From: Bolinopsis microptera
Taxonomy: Eukaryota; Ctenophora; Tentaculata; Lobata; Bolinopsidae
Direction of reading: 5' to 3'
DNA length: 64,000 nucleotides
NCBI RefSeq assembly: GCF_026151205.1
Contig: NC_087073.1
Location: 6,965,001 to 7,029,000 of the forward strand
The position numbers and the translations under genes are program-made. A model generated the notes under the pieces. The model had not been told where the DNA came from. It was given only the letters and a program-made list of their open reading frames with translations, and did not search any database. Below, one piece after another: positions 23,201-35,529 of the stretch (position 1 is its first letter; every line of letters starts with the position of its first letter).

Positions 23201-26200
23201 TTTGTGGAAAGAGCAGTGAGTCTAAAGTAAGAGAGAGAGAGAGACAACACTACAATTTTCCGCTGAGAAAAAAATATATATGTTAAGACGGTTACTGGGC
23301 TATGTTAATAATAATAATGCAGCTTGATCTAATCAGTGGGTCAATCGTGTTTCTAGAAGGTTAAACTTAAGAAAGTTTGCAGGAAAGTTTTAAGTTTCCA
23401 TAAAATAAATAATATTCTGATTCCTACTAACATTTGAGATAACTAAATGTTTACAATTATATCACGATGGCCACATTTCACCTTTTTAAACTATTAGTGG
23501 TAGAACGTGATAAATAAAAGTTTGTATGGTCATTTAGTAAGTTTTAACGTGTCTGTCAGCACATGTTTCCATCTTTCTTAAAGTCTCATACTGGGCCATT
23601 TTAAAAGCTTTAAGTCCTGTTAGAAATCAAATTTGGTTGGGTTTCTCGAAAATAGCGCCTATGAGTTTTGTTTACTTTACAGTTTCCATAGCAGGCATAC
23701 CTAGGCGACGTTCTCAAGAGAAAATTTGGTAAAAATAAAATATACTTTGCTTTATGCAGTAAATTCCATGCCGATTTGTGACCACTCCAACGTTAATCTA
23801 TATCATGTGCCCCGATTGTATATACAATGAAACCTACTTAACAGTCAGTGATGGAAATAACTCTTTTTGAACAGTAGACCACATAAAATTACATAATATT
23901 TTATTCTCATCAATTGTTAAGCATCATGTTTAAATTAAATTATTTGAAGAATTATTCCCCTCCCTCAAATTGAGCCCATATTTCTAAGGCATCCGTACTA
24001 CTCAACATAAATATTTGAATTGCCATACCACCCACGGTCATATAAGACGCAACTTAAGGACTTTAGTCAATTAATAACCAATTACTACACATGATTTAGA
24101 CAAATAGTAAAAGCCTCAAATCTGTAGAATTATGAGGTCAAATTACACAATTGGTAGTTTGTGGGAATATTTTTATGCAGGGAACTTAAAAAACTTACTT
24201 TGAAACTTAATATTCGACGAAATATGACAAATCATGGAATTAATTCAGACTAAGATGAATGAGTTGCCGGCAATAACCATGGTCAGGTTCGAAACTGGCG
24301 GTGAGAACAAAGAAGTTGTACCAATCACTAACTTGATTCTGATTCAGAGGGAAGATCGCGATTAACTCTAGACGAACTGGAATCTGATCTGAGACCCTTA
24401 TCATCAGCTTTGTCTAGCTGGGAACTGTGTACGGTCGACCTTGATCCTCCTGAACCCTGAAATATGGAGATAAGCTACAAGTAAGCAATGTCATGTCAGC
24501 TATTTAAGCTGTTCTATTACACTCTCTAGCTGAACTGGATCAGTCACTCGGCCGGCCGGCCGGATCGCATCGATCGATCGATCGGGCGAAGAAAAACGCG
24601 CATACGCGCGCGTCACGTTGTTTATTCGCGTATATAATTATAGTAAATATTTGATCGCGCAATCCATAAGGCAAGATCAAATTCTCCCCAGTTATGAAGT
24701 GTCCTTGAACTTCATTATTTCAGACTCACTAGGAGACACTGAAACATGATGTTGGAACCTGGCAATTGACCATCACAAAGCCAAATGCTGTTAAGTATAG
24801 TCAAGAAGTAGTTTTAAGAGTAGCAACTAATTTGCTCACTGAATGAATACTCTTCCTTGAAGCTGAAAGCTCCCTGGATACGAGAGTGAAAGCATCTCGG
24901 CATAGAAACGTAAGATACACGACAGCAGGTGTTTTCTGAATCAAATATCAGCACAGTTTCTGGGGATCACATTATACTCTCTACTGACAATATTACACAG
25001 AATTTATTGCACACGAACACGAATGTAACGACTTAATTCATTGCTCCTTGAGTTCTACTGCACACAAATTAGTTTCTTACCGATTACATAATATAATACT
25101 CAATCTGAGACGAGGACTGAGACACTAATGTTGGATAAAAATAAAATTCATCACGTAATTCCGTTACCAGTTTCCAAATATTTACTGCAAACTTAACTCG
25201 TGCTAGTCTGGGTGTTCGTTATCATTTTAGGGCACGACCACGCTACTAATTAGGAAAATTAACAAATTGTTTATTATAAGCCGGAGCATGATGTCTCACA
25301 GGTAACCTTCAGTGTATTTCAGAGTAATCTAATATCTGGCATGTTCCCTTGATTACATTAGAAGAGAGAGACGTGCAATATGAAAAGTAGAGCCAAGTAC
25401 TCGAGCAAAATGATCAGCCAATGTCGCACTGTAAGAATGACGTCATGTTATGCGAATTAGTTGAAATGGTGGGAATTGTGGTGGAGGTATATCACGTTAC
25501 TCGTTCCAATTAATAAATCACATCACATGTCAATCTGTAACCAATAAGTCTAACAAAGCTAACAAACAAGTAATATATGAGGTAAGTTACGTATATAGTA
25601 AGTCAACTTGAATAGGACAATAGACGCAAGATTACATTACTTGTTCGACTTTTAACATCATTCGTAACACGATATGTTCACACACTTTACACTGGAACTC
25701 AATGAGAATGATCCAGAGCTATAGGGCATTAGGGCGCATTGCTCGAACAATCTTTACGCTTCATGATTTGACTTTTAACTGAGATATGAATAATTCATGT
25801 TGAGAGTTTAAAACGTTCAGCAAGAAGAATTATAAAATAGGCATTAAGTTGTTCGAGCTGGTTGCTCTGTTGTTAATCTGCCATTTTGAATAATGTTGGA
25901 TATTTTGGTAGAAAGTTCCAGAAGTGAAAATACTGGCTAATGAGCTGTCAAGCATAACATTTCAGTGTTAAACCTTATATATTGAGTTTAACACACAAAT
26001 AAAGGAACTGACAATAACTGCTCTCCTACTGATAAGGGTCATACAAATTAGGATTAAATTTAAAGTCATGATTTATTCTTATTTCATTTCATTTCATTTC
26101 AAGTTCGGCTGGTGCGGAATCGCACTATTTACATTTCGCACCACTTTTATTTTTACTCTATCGGTCGTTCTCCTAACATACTGTTCGGAACAATTTTGGA

Positions 26201-28609
26201 AGCTGTTAATGTAAGTCTATGTTCCACCCCAACGAAGATTTGTAACTCTTTCATAGGAAATTTTGGTACTGGCACTGCTGGTATGAGATAAGATGGTTGT
26301 AAATTAAAATTTCTTGTCCATTTGAAATCGAATCTGCCCATTGAAAAACAAACTACTTTCAATTTTATAATAGTTACTGAATTTGCCGCACATTTGTCGC
26401 ACAATTACCGCTTTTTAGCTCGTGCAGTACCACAATGCCCTATTAGCAAAGAAGGAAGAAAATTGTTCCTAATTGTAAATAATCAGTGTAGATCCACGTG
26501 TCTTAGAGCTGGAGCTACAATCAGAAAGTAAAACGTGCGAAGTCCTTCTAACACGGGTGTAATGATATGTGTTCGATAATAAATATTCCCGAATAAAGCG
26601 AATTATGTATGTATTTATTTAATGGTCATGGGTCATGTTAAAGTTTATAAATCAAGAGGCTTGCATATAATGAACATATTGGTCACACGGGTGCAGAGTT
26701 GAGTCTGTACGGAACCTAGTAGTTTCAGATCCTTGTTTAACTTGCCGTACAGCAAGGTCATCCACTACTTTAGCCCGGCGAGGCACATAACTCCCTCTAC
26801 AACTATGCCACGAAGGAGGTATCACCGACTTCAAACAAGATCGCTGTGTGTAGCATTTTTTAAAGATGTAATCAAGGCGTGTTTATTAGATTTTTGCCGT
26901 GTCGCTGTAACCTAATTGTACCCTTAACTAAGGTATTTTTACGCGATTACGAAGTAAAACTCTGTCTCTCTTACCGGTCTATCTCCTTCTGTAGATCTAG
27001 ATCTGGATACCTGAAACAATGAAGAATTTGATAATTTTTATGAGTATTAAAAAAGAACAAGTTCCCGAAAAGCATATGTTCTGAAAACAATAGGAAACCT
27101 TTAAATAATTATTATTGATAGGGCCGGATCGGTCTTATTTTAGACTCCTTCGCGAACAGACTCTTAATCCTACTTGTGGTACGAACTACATTATACAGTC
27201 TACAAAGACAAATAAAGAATGTAGCGTAGAAAGAATGTGGCTTACCGAAGTGACATGTGTTTTATCTGAACCTGATCTCGACCTGAGCAATGTGAAATGT
27301 TAGGAATGCGGTAAGCAACATGGCAAGCACCTCGTGGTGGCTACATTGTATGTAATAGTCAATAACCCGACAAAAAGGGGCCGCTTAAGATAGAACATGT
27401 ACAGCAGTTGTACAGTGCAGTGTATGTATACTGTATAGCAGTTGTACAGTGCAGTGTATGTATACTGTATAGCAGTTGTACAGTGCAGTGTATGTATACT
27501 GTATAGCAGTTGTACAGTGCAGTGTATGTATACTGTATAGCAGTTGTACAGTGCAGTGTATGTATACTGTATAGCAGTTGTTCAGTGCAGTGTATGTATA
27601 CTGTATAGCAGTTGCTCAGTGCAGTGTATGTATACTGTATAGCAGTTGTTCAGTGCAGTGTATGTATACTGTATAGCAGTTGTTCAGTGCAGTGTATGTA
27701 TACTGTATAGCAGTTGTACAGTGCAGTGTATGTATACTGTATAGCAGTTGTACAGTGCAGTGTATGTATACTGTATAGCAGTTGTATGTAGTGCAGTGTA
27801 TGTATATTGTATAGCAGTTGTTCAGTGCAGTGTATGTATATTGTATAGCAGTTGTTCAGTGCAGTGTAAGTATACTGTATATAGACTATAGAGGTTAGAG
27901 CTCATTATCCCTGCTTGTTAAAACACAAAACGAGAAGGAATTTATACATACACGCTATACTCCAACCTCATTTCAAGGCTAACAAGTAACACTATTATTA
28001 TTATATTGATTTTACATCAAAGTGGTTTAATAATACTCACTCTAATATCAAGTTGTTATACAGCATTCGTTGTTTCCCTGTAAAAAGAAAGTTATATATG
28101 ATTGTGTTGTCTGCTAGGATAAGTAATAATACTGTGCTACTGATCATGTAACACGTACATAATTATATATAATTATATAATATTCAAGGCAAAGTCTGCG
28201 TCTGAGTCACACAGGTATTTACCAAAAATAACATTGTATCATGGGTATTGGGTGTGTCCTTTAAATTCAAAATGCGAATTAAAGCTTGTACGCTAATTAT
28301 ATGTTATGGGTGATAACGAGAAATGTATCCTATTTCTGACGAGTATTGGCTTTTCTAAGCAAACTTAGTGAGACAAAATGGTTTAATCAGGCAAAATGAA
28401 AAGCTTCAATACGTTTTGAAATAAAAGAAACAACTGCAAGTATTTATTTAACATGATCCGCAATTGAGGAGAAAAATAATATCATCTGAAACATGAGAAA
28501 TATTACATTGGTTTCCATTAGCTTTTTCGGACATGACACTCTCATCGTCTTTAAAGGAAGTAGCCTTGACTTTGTCCAGGATCTCTGACAGATCTAGATC
28601 GTTAGCCAT
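20273..28609 (-). CDS. APC: Adenomatous polyposis coli (APC) homologue, short form
   Basis: Eleven minus-strand exons, all in phase: 28609-28507, 28077-28041, 27282-27246, 27010-26975, 24456-24333, 22979-22877, 22689-21819, 21665-21556, 21082-20863, 20691-20497 and 20374-20273, about 645 residues. Exon 1 starts MANDLDLSEILDKV. Exons 3-6 are Ser/Arg-rich. Exons 7-10 carry the armadillo repeats, with family motifs TLIILTKLSFDEEYRTVMN, ALTNLTCGD, SLFRNLSWRA, SSLWNLSAHNAANKE, GILRNIS and ALWNLSARSPPDQ. The last exon gives QERRKVMGRQLSK, a run of six Gln, and a stop. Human APC has over 2,800 residues; the beta-catenin-binding repeats, SAMP motifs, basic tail and a clear N-terminal coil are absent here. 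The armadillo domain binds cytoskeletal and signalling partners; the effect of the missing tail is unknown. Alternative downstream exons beyond my sight cannot be excluded. Confidence 0.9.
24547..24610. repeat. CpG-rich self-complementary block in an APC intron
   Basis: Consecutive self-complementary runs: (GGCC)-type CGGCCGGCCGGCCGG, (ATCG)-type ATCGATCGATCGATCG, then ACGCGCATACGCGCGCGT. It is a sharp CpG island in AT-rich DNA, between exons 4 and 5 of APC. An alternative promoter or simple-sequence slippage are possible explanations; the sequence does not decide. Confidence 0.6.
27402..27881. repeat. 34-bp minisatellite in an APC intron
   Basis: About 14 head-to-tail copies of a 34-bp unit, TAGCAGTTGTACAGTGCAGT followed by GTATGTATACTGTA. 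The variants (ACAG, TCAG, CTCAG) are clustered, which shows that blocks of copies were amplified together. It lies between APC exons 3 and 2. Confidence 0.97.
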
Positions 28610-31600
28610 AGGTGGAAACTATAATTGATACGTAGCCTTTACATTACCTGTAATGGTGTTGTTAGACAAAGGTTTAAATACAATGCTTTTGGACACGAAG
28701 GGAAACACACAACGTAAGGCTTGAAATGTTCGTAAAACTACATCATTAGAGCCTGTAAAAACATTTAATTTTAAGATAAGCACTATATCAAGTAAAATTC
28801 ATATATAATCATCATAGTTTATTAACTCAAATACAATCACATACCGAATTGTGTTATAAAGACGTTGGATTTAGTTTCCGTTTTTTCATAATGTACAAAA
28901 CCAATACCAAATAAGTCTCTCAAAGCTATGCAGTAGAAGTAACTATGCAGTAGGGGGTTGGGTTACAGTAATTCGGGGGAGGTAATGAATATTGATAATA
29001 ATTGATACAACAATGTTAGTCTTCAGCTGGTGGTGGATTCAGCAAGATCAGCTTTACTTACAAAATACAATAGATGAAATTGAAAACACTTAATTGGGGA
29101 ATCTTAATCATCAGAAACCATACATTTTTTTATTTGAAAATTCAATTAATTATTATATATATAAATCAAGCGTTACATTTCAGCCATGCAAAATTACAAT
29201 GACATATTTTGATATACTAATTGATAAATGGAACTGCAATATAAGTTGCTTAATGTTTGGCCGGATGACAACTAACTACAAGAGAAAAATAAACTTGATT
29301 ACATAATAATTAATTCGGCTGAACCAACACATAGCAAGAGCCACATTAACGTTGGGGCCGTCATGATACAGAACATAAATAATATTAAATAGTTAATAGT
29401 TAATAGTACTATGTTTACAGTATGCACTGAAGGGGTATCCTAGGAAGTTTCTTGAACTTTTAACAGGTACCTCTCCTCATTTAACCCTCAATTAAATTTC
29501 ATGTCATTCAGCTGAGTCGACCGAGGAGATCGCATAGATCCAATGGATCCTTAGCTACTCCCTAGACATACAAAACATTGATGTTGAATGTAGATTTATT
29601 GATTTGATTTTTGTTCAGTCCAACCAAGAACAAATAACTCAATGGGTCAAATAACAAATCAGATCCATAAGTTAGTATATATAATAGCTATGATGACAAA
29701 ATGAAACATAAACTTCTCGTCGTTTTTATATCAAAATAATTGAAAATAACAATAATGTGCTCTTACAAATGATTGGTTGGTTGATTAATGGGCATCCTTT
29801 TGAGATTTCGATTTGAGCAACATGTTTAAAGCTTGGTTCCACTGAAACTTGTTGTCAGGATCTGGCATTGGCCTAGAAATTTACCGAAGGAGAATACAGA
29901 AGTGCAAAACGTGGCCTTATGTCTATTTTGCAATTTAGAGATGACCACTCAGTACAGTGCCACTCTATAAATAATCAACTTTAGTGACAAACCAGTTCAA
30001 TATTCTCCACAGAACACTTTCCTATGAAAAGACCCCCATTTATATTTATATCTTTTTCATTTTACACCTGTCACTCACATCATATAATATACACCACAAA
30101 AGAAAAAGATTCATTCAATCATTACATTATACACTCACTCCACCACACATGTACACAAACCATTAAAGCAGGTTACACGCATGTGTACCGTTCACTTCAC
30201 TACCGTTTACAACGTATCAGGTAATGGTTCAGTTTAATTATGGTAAGGGCACAGCCTGTCAAAAACCCTTTTCGCATGATCCGTCGACACCGCCTGAAGG
30301 TGACTGCATAATAACGGATCAACGTGGAATCAAACGTTGATAAGCTTGCAGCTTCCAGTGACAATGTGTTCAACCTGGTGTCATGCTTGAATCGGTTTTG
30401 GACCCCTTCATGCTTTTATTTAATTCATTATTGTTATTTGGTATTATGAGCTGACATGTACATATAAATACGGTATCTAAAAATTAAGTGTATAGCGAGC
30501 ATATTTAACAATTTTTAAGCAATAATGTATTGCGAGCAGCTGTAACTTAAATATCGCATAAAAATCATATAACTCAAAACTAAAATTTTACTGGAATATA
30601 GGGAAAACTAAGATAAAATTAATGTCAGATCCGTTGCCACTCTCAGCAGTCAACCAGTGCAGGGCTCACAAAAGCTTAACAGCGCCTGGGTCCGTTCACC
30701 AACTGTGCTAATGTGAGTGGCGGTGTGGTAAGACCCATTTTGACAGCGTGTATATTGATCAAATACAAGCGCGCTAGCTGCTAGCATACTTGTATCATTT
30801 AATTTTAAATCAAATTTATTCGGATATATATTTATTGATTATGTATTGAATTGGTGATAAATAATAAAATTGTCTTTTCTCAAAAAAAATGTCTTTTCTC
30901 AGAATCTATCTTGAACTCTATAATTTTCAGGAAATTAGTCAGTAAGTTAATTGTTAAAGGACAAAAGAGATGTGATGTCTGTGTAAATGGATATGCAATT
31001 CCTAGTGATGTCTTGATCTGTAGACAGCTTTCCCAGCCAGAGGGTAGTTTGTTTGTCAGATCAACTCACAGATGGGGACTCATGCTGACTGATATAAAGA
31101 AAAAAAATCTGGAGATTCGATTAATGATTTCTGAGTAAGATTGATTCCCAGGAAATGTTTTTTAAACAAAAAAAGGTTTCTCGTTGATAATTATGACATC
31201 ACCAATCACACATGTCTACAGAGGATCATCATATACTATATGAAAACGCTAGTAATTTACCAAAAACAATTTTATTAATTATTATCAAATACATTGACCA
31301 CTGTATTTTTAAAACCTATTCATACTTCCCAGTGATATGAAGATTTATAGAGCGTTTTTTGTCACATAACGATGAAGCCAAAGATAATCATATCGTTATA
31401 AATTATGTTCCTTTTTATTTTCAATGTAATTGCTTCCTTCAATTCTAACTTCTCTAGCAACTTCCCAAAAAATATTTATCACTGTTTAATGAATTAACAA
31501 TTCATTTTATCTACTGCTCCAGCTTAAAAACTCAAGGCACTTTCTGAATTCTTGACCTCAAAAGGGAGTTTGCTCTATCTTAGTTACACTCTTGCTACAT

Positions 31601-31649
31601 CTATTGCGATTAAGACCAGATCTGCTCATTTCTGAACATACCGGATTCA
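28610..31649. other. Region upstream of APC, no gene recognised
   Basis: AT-rich. It presumably contains the APC promoter and 5' UTR on the minus strand, but no core element stands out. A 95-codon plus-strand ORF at 30851-31138 has no domain I recognise and no splice support. Confidence 0.4.
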
Positions 31650-31860
31650 TAATCAGTCCAAACAATGTCACACAGTCATTAAACGTGTTGATGAAACTAA
31701 ATTCCTCAGCGTTATAATAGATAAAAACCTTAACTGGAAACCTCATACTGCATATCTTACATCTTAGTTCTAAATATTAAAGTGTGAAGTCGGTAAACTC
31801 TGCCGTATGAGAAGATTTATACCTAAAGAGCTGTATAATTTTTGTTTCGGCAACCAGCAA
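31650..31860 (+). pseudogene. Non-LTR retrotransposon reverse-transcriptase fragment
   Basis: The plus strand reads VIKRVDETKFLSVIIDKNLN, then WKPHTAYLTS and a stop. Beyond the stop the pattern resumes with KLCRMRRFIPKELYN. This matches the conserved stretch after the RT palm in CR1/RTE-type ORF2 proteins (KFLGV.ID..L.W..H). It is broken by stops and frame changes, so it is a dead fragment. Confidence 0.75.
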
Positions 31861-32335
31861 CTGAATCGTCGATGGGCCGACAAATATTTGTTGTCGAGTA
31901 ATGTTGAACATTCATATCTACATGATTATATTGATTTCATTTAGGAATTGTATATAATTATCTTTGACCAAGTTAAATTATCAATGAGAATGCACCCCAG
32001 CACTTGGCGCGCGCGGCGGCTTTGATGTTAGCGGCTACAAGCTAGGCAGCTGCCGACAAAATGCCACGCACGTTCAGCGCACGGCTTTTCGTTTTCGATT
32101 TTATAAAGCAACTTTTAATGTTTATTAATGAAATTATCGGATATTTATAATTCAATATGTATTGATTCTTCTGTGGAAAATAAAAATTGTATTTTACTTT
32201 TTTTAAATAATTATACCCTCAACCCTGTTCGAATCACATCTTTCCTACTGTATATCTGTATGGGGTAGCATGGGGCACCGGCAGCTAAGCAACGTATAAG
32301 CTCAATATTTACTGCTCAGACCCTTTAAATATTTC

Positions 32336-32480
32336 GAGCTCGTCACGAGCTGTTTCGAGCTCGCTCCAGCTTGTGGCGAGGCCGCGCAAAGCTCGTCACG
32401 AGCTTTGCGCGCCACTTTCGAGCTCGTCAGAGCTCTGCGCGCAACTGGTAACTAGTATGTGAGTTCTGCGCGAAAGTGGC
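32336..32480. repeat. Nested GAGCTCGTCACGAGC-type palindromes
   Basis: Several overlapping inverted repeats of GAGCTCGTCACGAGCT and GCGCGCAAAGCTCGT with their complements. The GC content contrasts with the surroundings. It could form a branched hairpin and is probably a repeat-element end. Confidence 0.55.
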
Positions 32481-33135
32481 TGTACCTTTCTCACATCAAA
32501 TTAAAAATCGACGTGGTTCTGAAATATTTTCCCGCTCGATAATCCCGCGTTTAAAGTTCTGCCCAAAATTGCGTCAGAATGATGACGCAGCTGTGCAATT
32601 CAACTTTTTCCTTCAAATACTAGTTTATTCCAATTATTTTCAACTTTAATCCATTAATGTTACAAATTTATCAAGCTGATTTAGTGTGTTTTTAATTCAT
32701 ACCCTAGCGGCGTAGTCGGTACAGGGATTGTAAAGATATCACAACGCTTTTGCAATTGCAGGTTATCATGAACCAGGCATGTATAAATATTTTCTTTTGA
32801 GTAAATCATTCCATTAGCATTTACATTGCGGTGTTTCTTGTCGTTCACCAAATTATGCTTCAACGTCTCACATTTGCTTTTACCTGGAATTTTTACAGGG
32901 AAGCAAATTGTTTGTTATTCGTTTGAATTTAGTTATACATTTTAGATATATAAGAAAATTTATTTAAAAGCGCTCTGAGATAAAGATTTTGAAAGAGTAT
33001 GTTTCATTCATACTATCATGATGTTAAATAATTCTAACTAAACTTAAAATTGCTTTCTGTCGGTTACTTAAATTAATTTAATTGAACATGGAGTTTGAAG
33101 TTGGTGCTTTACACTTTACAGTTTATATAACCTTA

Positions 33136-33160
33136 GGGGGGGGGGGGGGGGGGGGGGGGG
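33136..33160. repeat. Poly-G tract (25 G)
   Basis: Uninterrupted run of 25 G followed by CAACCATAT. Near 36370-36405 the reverse complement (ATGGTCGCCC then C-rich) appears. The two may be opposite ends of one older, G-rich-ended composite element of about 3.27 kb, but no target duplication was found. Homopolymer length may be inaccurate. Confidence 0.7.
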
Positions 33161-33319
33161 CAACCATATTAAAGTATATTAAAGTATATCCCCGGGTCAA
33201 AATCGGAAAAAATCCTACATTTTAATATACTTTAATATACCTACAATTAGAAGATTTATATTCTTCGTTAAGATTTACATGATGAACTATATTTTTCACT
33301 CAGATTCGCAAGATAAGCC

Positions 33320-33725
33320 TGTTTTAGGACTAGTACATGAATTTCCATCCAGATTGGTCAAAAATTGGCTGAGCTATGAGCTTTAAAAAATATGCCCATA
33401 TTTGGGCATACGCTTTTGCCCAAATTCGCTTTTGCCCAAATTCGATAAAATTTCAATATTTTTTAATGAGACTAACTCTATGTGAAAGATATAACTCAGT
33501 GTTTGTTGAATATAGTGGATACTAAGTAAAAAGACCTCCATGAACAAAATTGGGAAAATTGCACATAATATCTCGGTTCGGAATTCTAGCCGAAATGACT
33601 TCATTAAAATTGAAATAACTCCATCAGTTTTCAATATTTTTTCAAGAACTTTTTGGAATCGATTAAGAATTGCATTTCAAGCTTATTTTGGGCAACAATT
33701 TTTGATGTAGGCATCCAAGGAGATA
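33320..33725 (+). repeat. Diverged single arm of foldback family 2
   Basis: Collinear with the left arm of the 34129-35486 palindrome. Shared blocks include ATGCCCATATTTGGGCATAC, GTGGATACTAAG, AAAAGACC, TCATTAAAATTG and CAGTTTTCAA. It has only one arm and much more divergence, so it is an older relative. Confidence 0.75.
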
Positions 33726-33785
33726 GGGATATATTAAAGTATATTGTAGGTATATTAATTAATTATTATTAGTAGGAGCGGCGAA

Positions 33786-34013
33786 AGCTGCAACCTATAT
33801 GTTAATAGATCAACATCACATAAAAACTTTCAATACTTGGGGGCAAAATGTTGGAATAATGTTCCAACAGATCTACGAAATCTGCCCGATGTTAAAAGCT
33901 TTAGTGATTCGTATAAGAAACAGCTACTCTCATCTATAACAACAGACCCTAATTATACCGTCGACAATTCATATGACAAATTTTACACTGCAATCATAGT
34001 CGACGATAACTAA
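33786..34013 (+). pseudogene. Non-LTR retrotransposon ORF2 C-terminal fragment
   Basis: The frame reads SCNLYVNRSTSHKNFQYLGA, then KCWNNVPTDLRNLPDVKSFS, and ends TAIIVDDN with a stop. The 'FxYxGAxxWNxxPxDLRNL...FK' pattern is typical of the extreme C-terminus of CR1/RTE-type ORF2 proteins. No RT core is adjacent, so it is a 3' fragment. It may belong with the RT fragment at 31650, with intervening sequence lost or replaced. Confidence 0.8.
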
Positions 34014-34128
34014 GTATCTTCTAATTCTTTTAAATCTGAGGCATATATAATTGATGTATCGAAAGGATTTTCCCTTTTTTACCACCTTACCATTTTGATT
34101 GATTTTGCACATGACTGACATGTTTTAA

Positions 34129-35486
34129 GGGGGGGGGCCAATGGATATTTTTTGTGAAACTTGATTTCGAGATAGCAGTTGACCAACAAACTAAGACCAG
34201 TGACCGAACTTTTGAGGGGGTCCCGGACCCCAACCGCCAAACGGTGCCCGCAGGGCAGCCACGCCCATATTTGGTCCAAATTAGGCCCAATTTAGCCAAA
34301 TACTCTGAACATGCCCAAAACCCAAATTTTAGGTGCTCTACTTGTAGCTAGTGGTCTCTTGAAGTCGTATATGAAATTTCATCAAGATTGGACAAAAAAT
34401 GACTGAGTTATGAGCCAAAAACCATATGCCCATATTTGGGCATACGCACCAAATTTGGTAGATTTCGTCCCATAAATTGGTCAAATATCAATATTTTTCA
34501 CTGAAACTTACTTTATATGAAAGGTAAGCCTAAACTACATATTCTCTGTAAGTTATAGCTTTATATCTGTTTAAATGTGGATACTAAGGCGAAAAGACCA
34601 CAAAAAATGAACTAAATTGCCCATATCTTGGTTCGCGATATTCGCGGAATTGATCTCATTAAAATTGTAACAACTCAATCAGTTTTCAAAATTTTTCCAT
34701 GAAATTTTCGGAATCGACTCGAAATCGCATTTCCACCTTAGTTTGAGAACAGATTTTTGATTAAGGCCTCAAAAAAAATTTGGCGGCCAAATTCTGAATT
34801 TCTCCGGGAAAATTTTGGAATTTGGCCGCCAAAATTTTTTGGAGGCCTAAATCAAAAATCTGTTCTCAAACTAAGGTGGAAATGCGATTTCGAGTCGATT
34901 CCGAAATTTTCATGGAAAAATTTTGAAAACTGATCGAGTTGTTACAATTTTAATGAGATCAATTCCGCGAATATCGCGAACCAAGATATGGGCAATTTAG
35001 TTCATTTTTTGTGGTCTTTTCGCCTTAGTATCCACATTTAAACAGATATAAAGCTATAACTTACAGAGAATATGTAGTTTAGGCTTACCTTTCATATAAA
35101 GTAAGTTTCAGTGAAAAATATTGATATTTGACCAATTTATGGGACGAAATCTACCAAATTTGGTGCGTATGCCCAAATATGGGCATATGGTTTTTGGCTC
35201 ATAACTCAGTCATTTTTTGTCCAATCTTGATGAAATTTCATATACGAGTTCAGGAGACCACTAGCTACAAGTAGAGCACCTAAAATTTGGGTTTTGGGCA
35301 TGTTCAGGGTATTTGGCTAAATTGGGCCTAATTTGGACCAAATATGGGCGTGGCTGCCCCGCAGGCACCGTTTGGCGGTTAGGGTCCGGGACCCCCTCAA
35401 AAGTTCGGTCACTGGTCCTAGTTTGTTGGTCAACTGCTATCTCGAAATCAAGTTTCACAAAAAAATATCCATTGGCCCCCCCCCCC
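34129..35486. mobile_element. Giant TTAA-flanked palindromic (foldback) element, family 2
   Basis: The element begins with a G run then CCAATGGATATTTTTTGTG, and ends with the inverted complement. TTAA flanks both sides (34125-34128 and 35487-35490). The arms are about 650 bp and nearly identical, meeting with a centre of only about 30 bp near 34805 (GGCGGCCAAATT against AATTTGGCCGCC). The mirrored ORFs on the two strands are arm copies, not genes. No transposase is encoded. Single diverged arms occur at 1869-2075 and 33320-33725. Confidence 0.9.
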
Positions 35487-35529
35487 TTAACCGGAGAAAG
35501 GGTTCGCACAGTGGTAGTTTTATAAACCA

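Noticed and set aside
27402..27881. CRISPR-like array
   Set aside because: Repeats are directly abutting with no spacers, and the setting is a eukaryotic intron.
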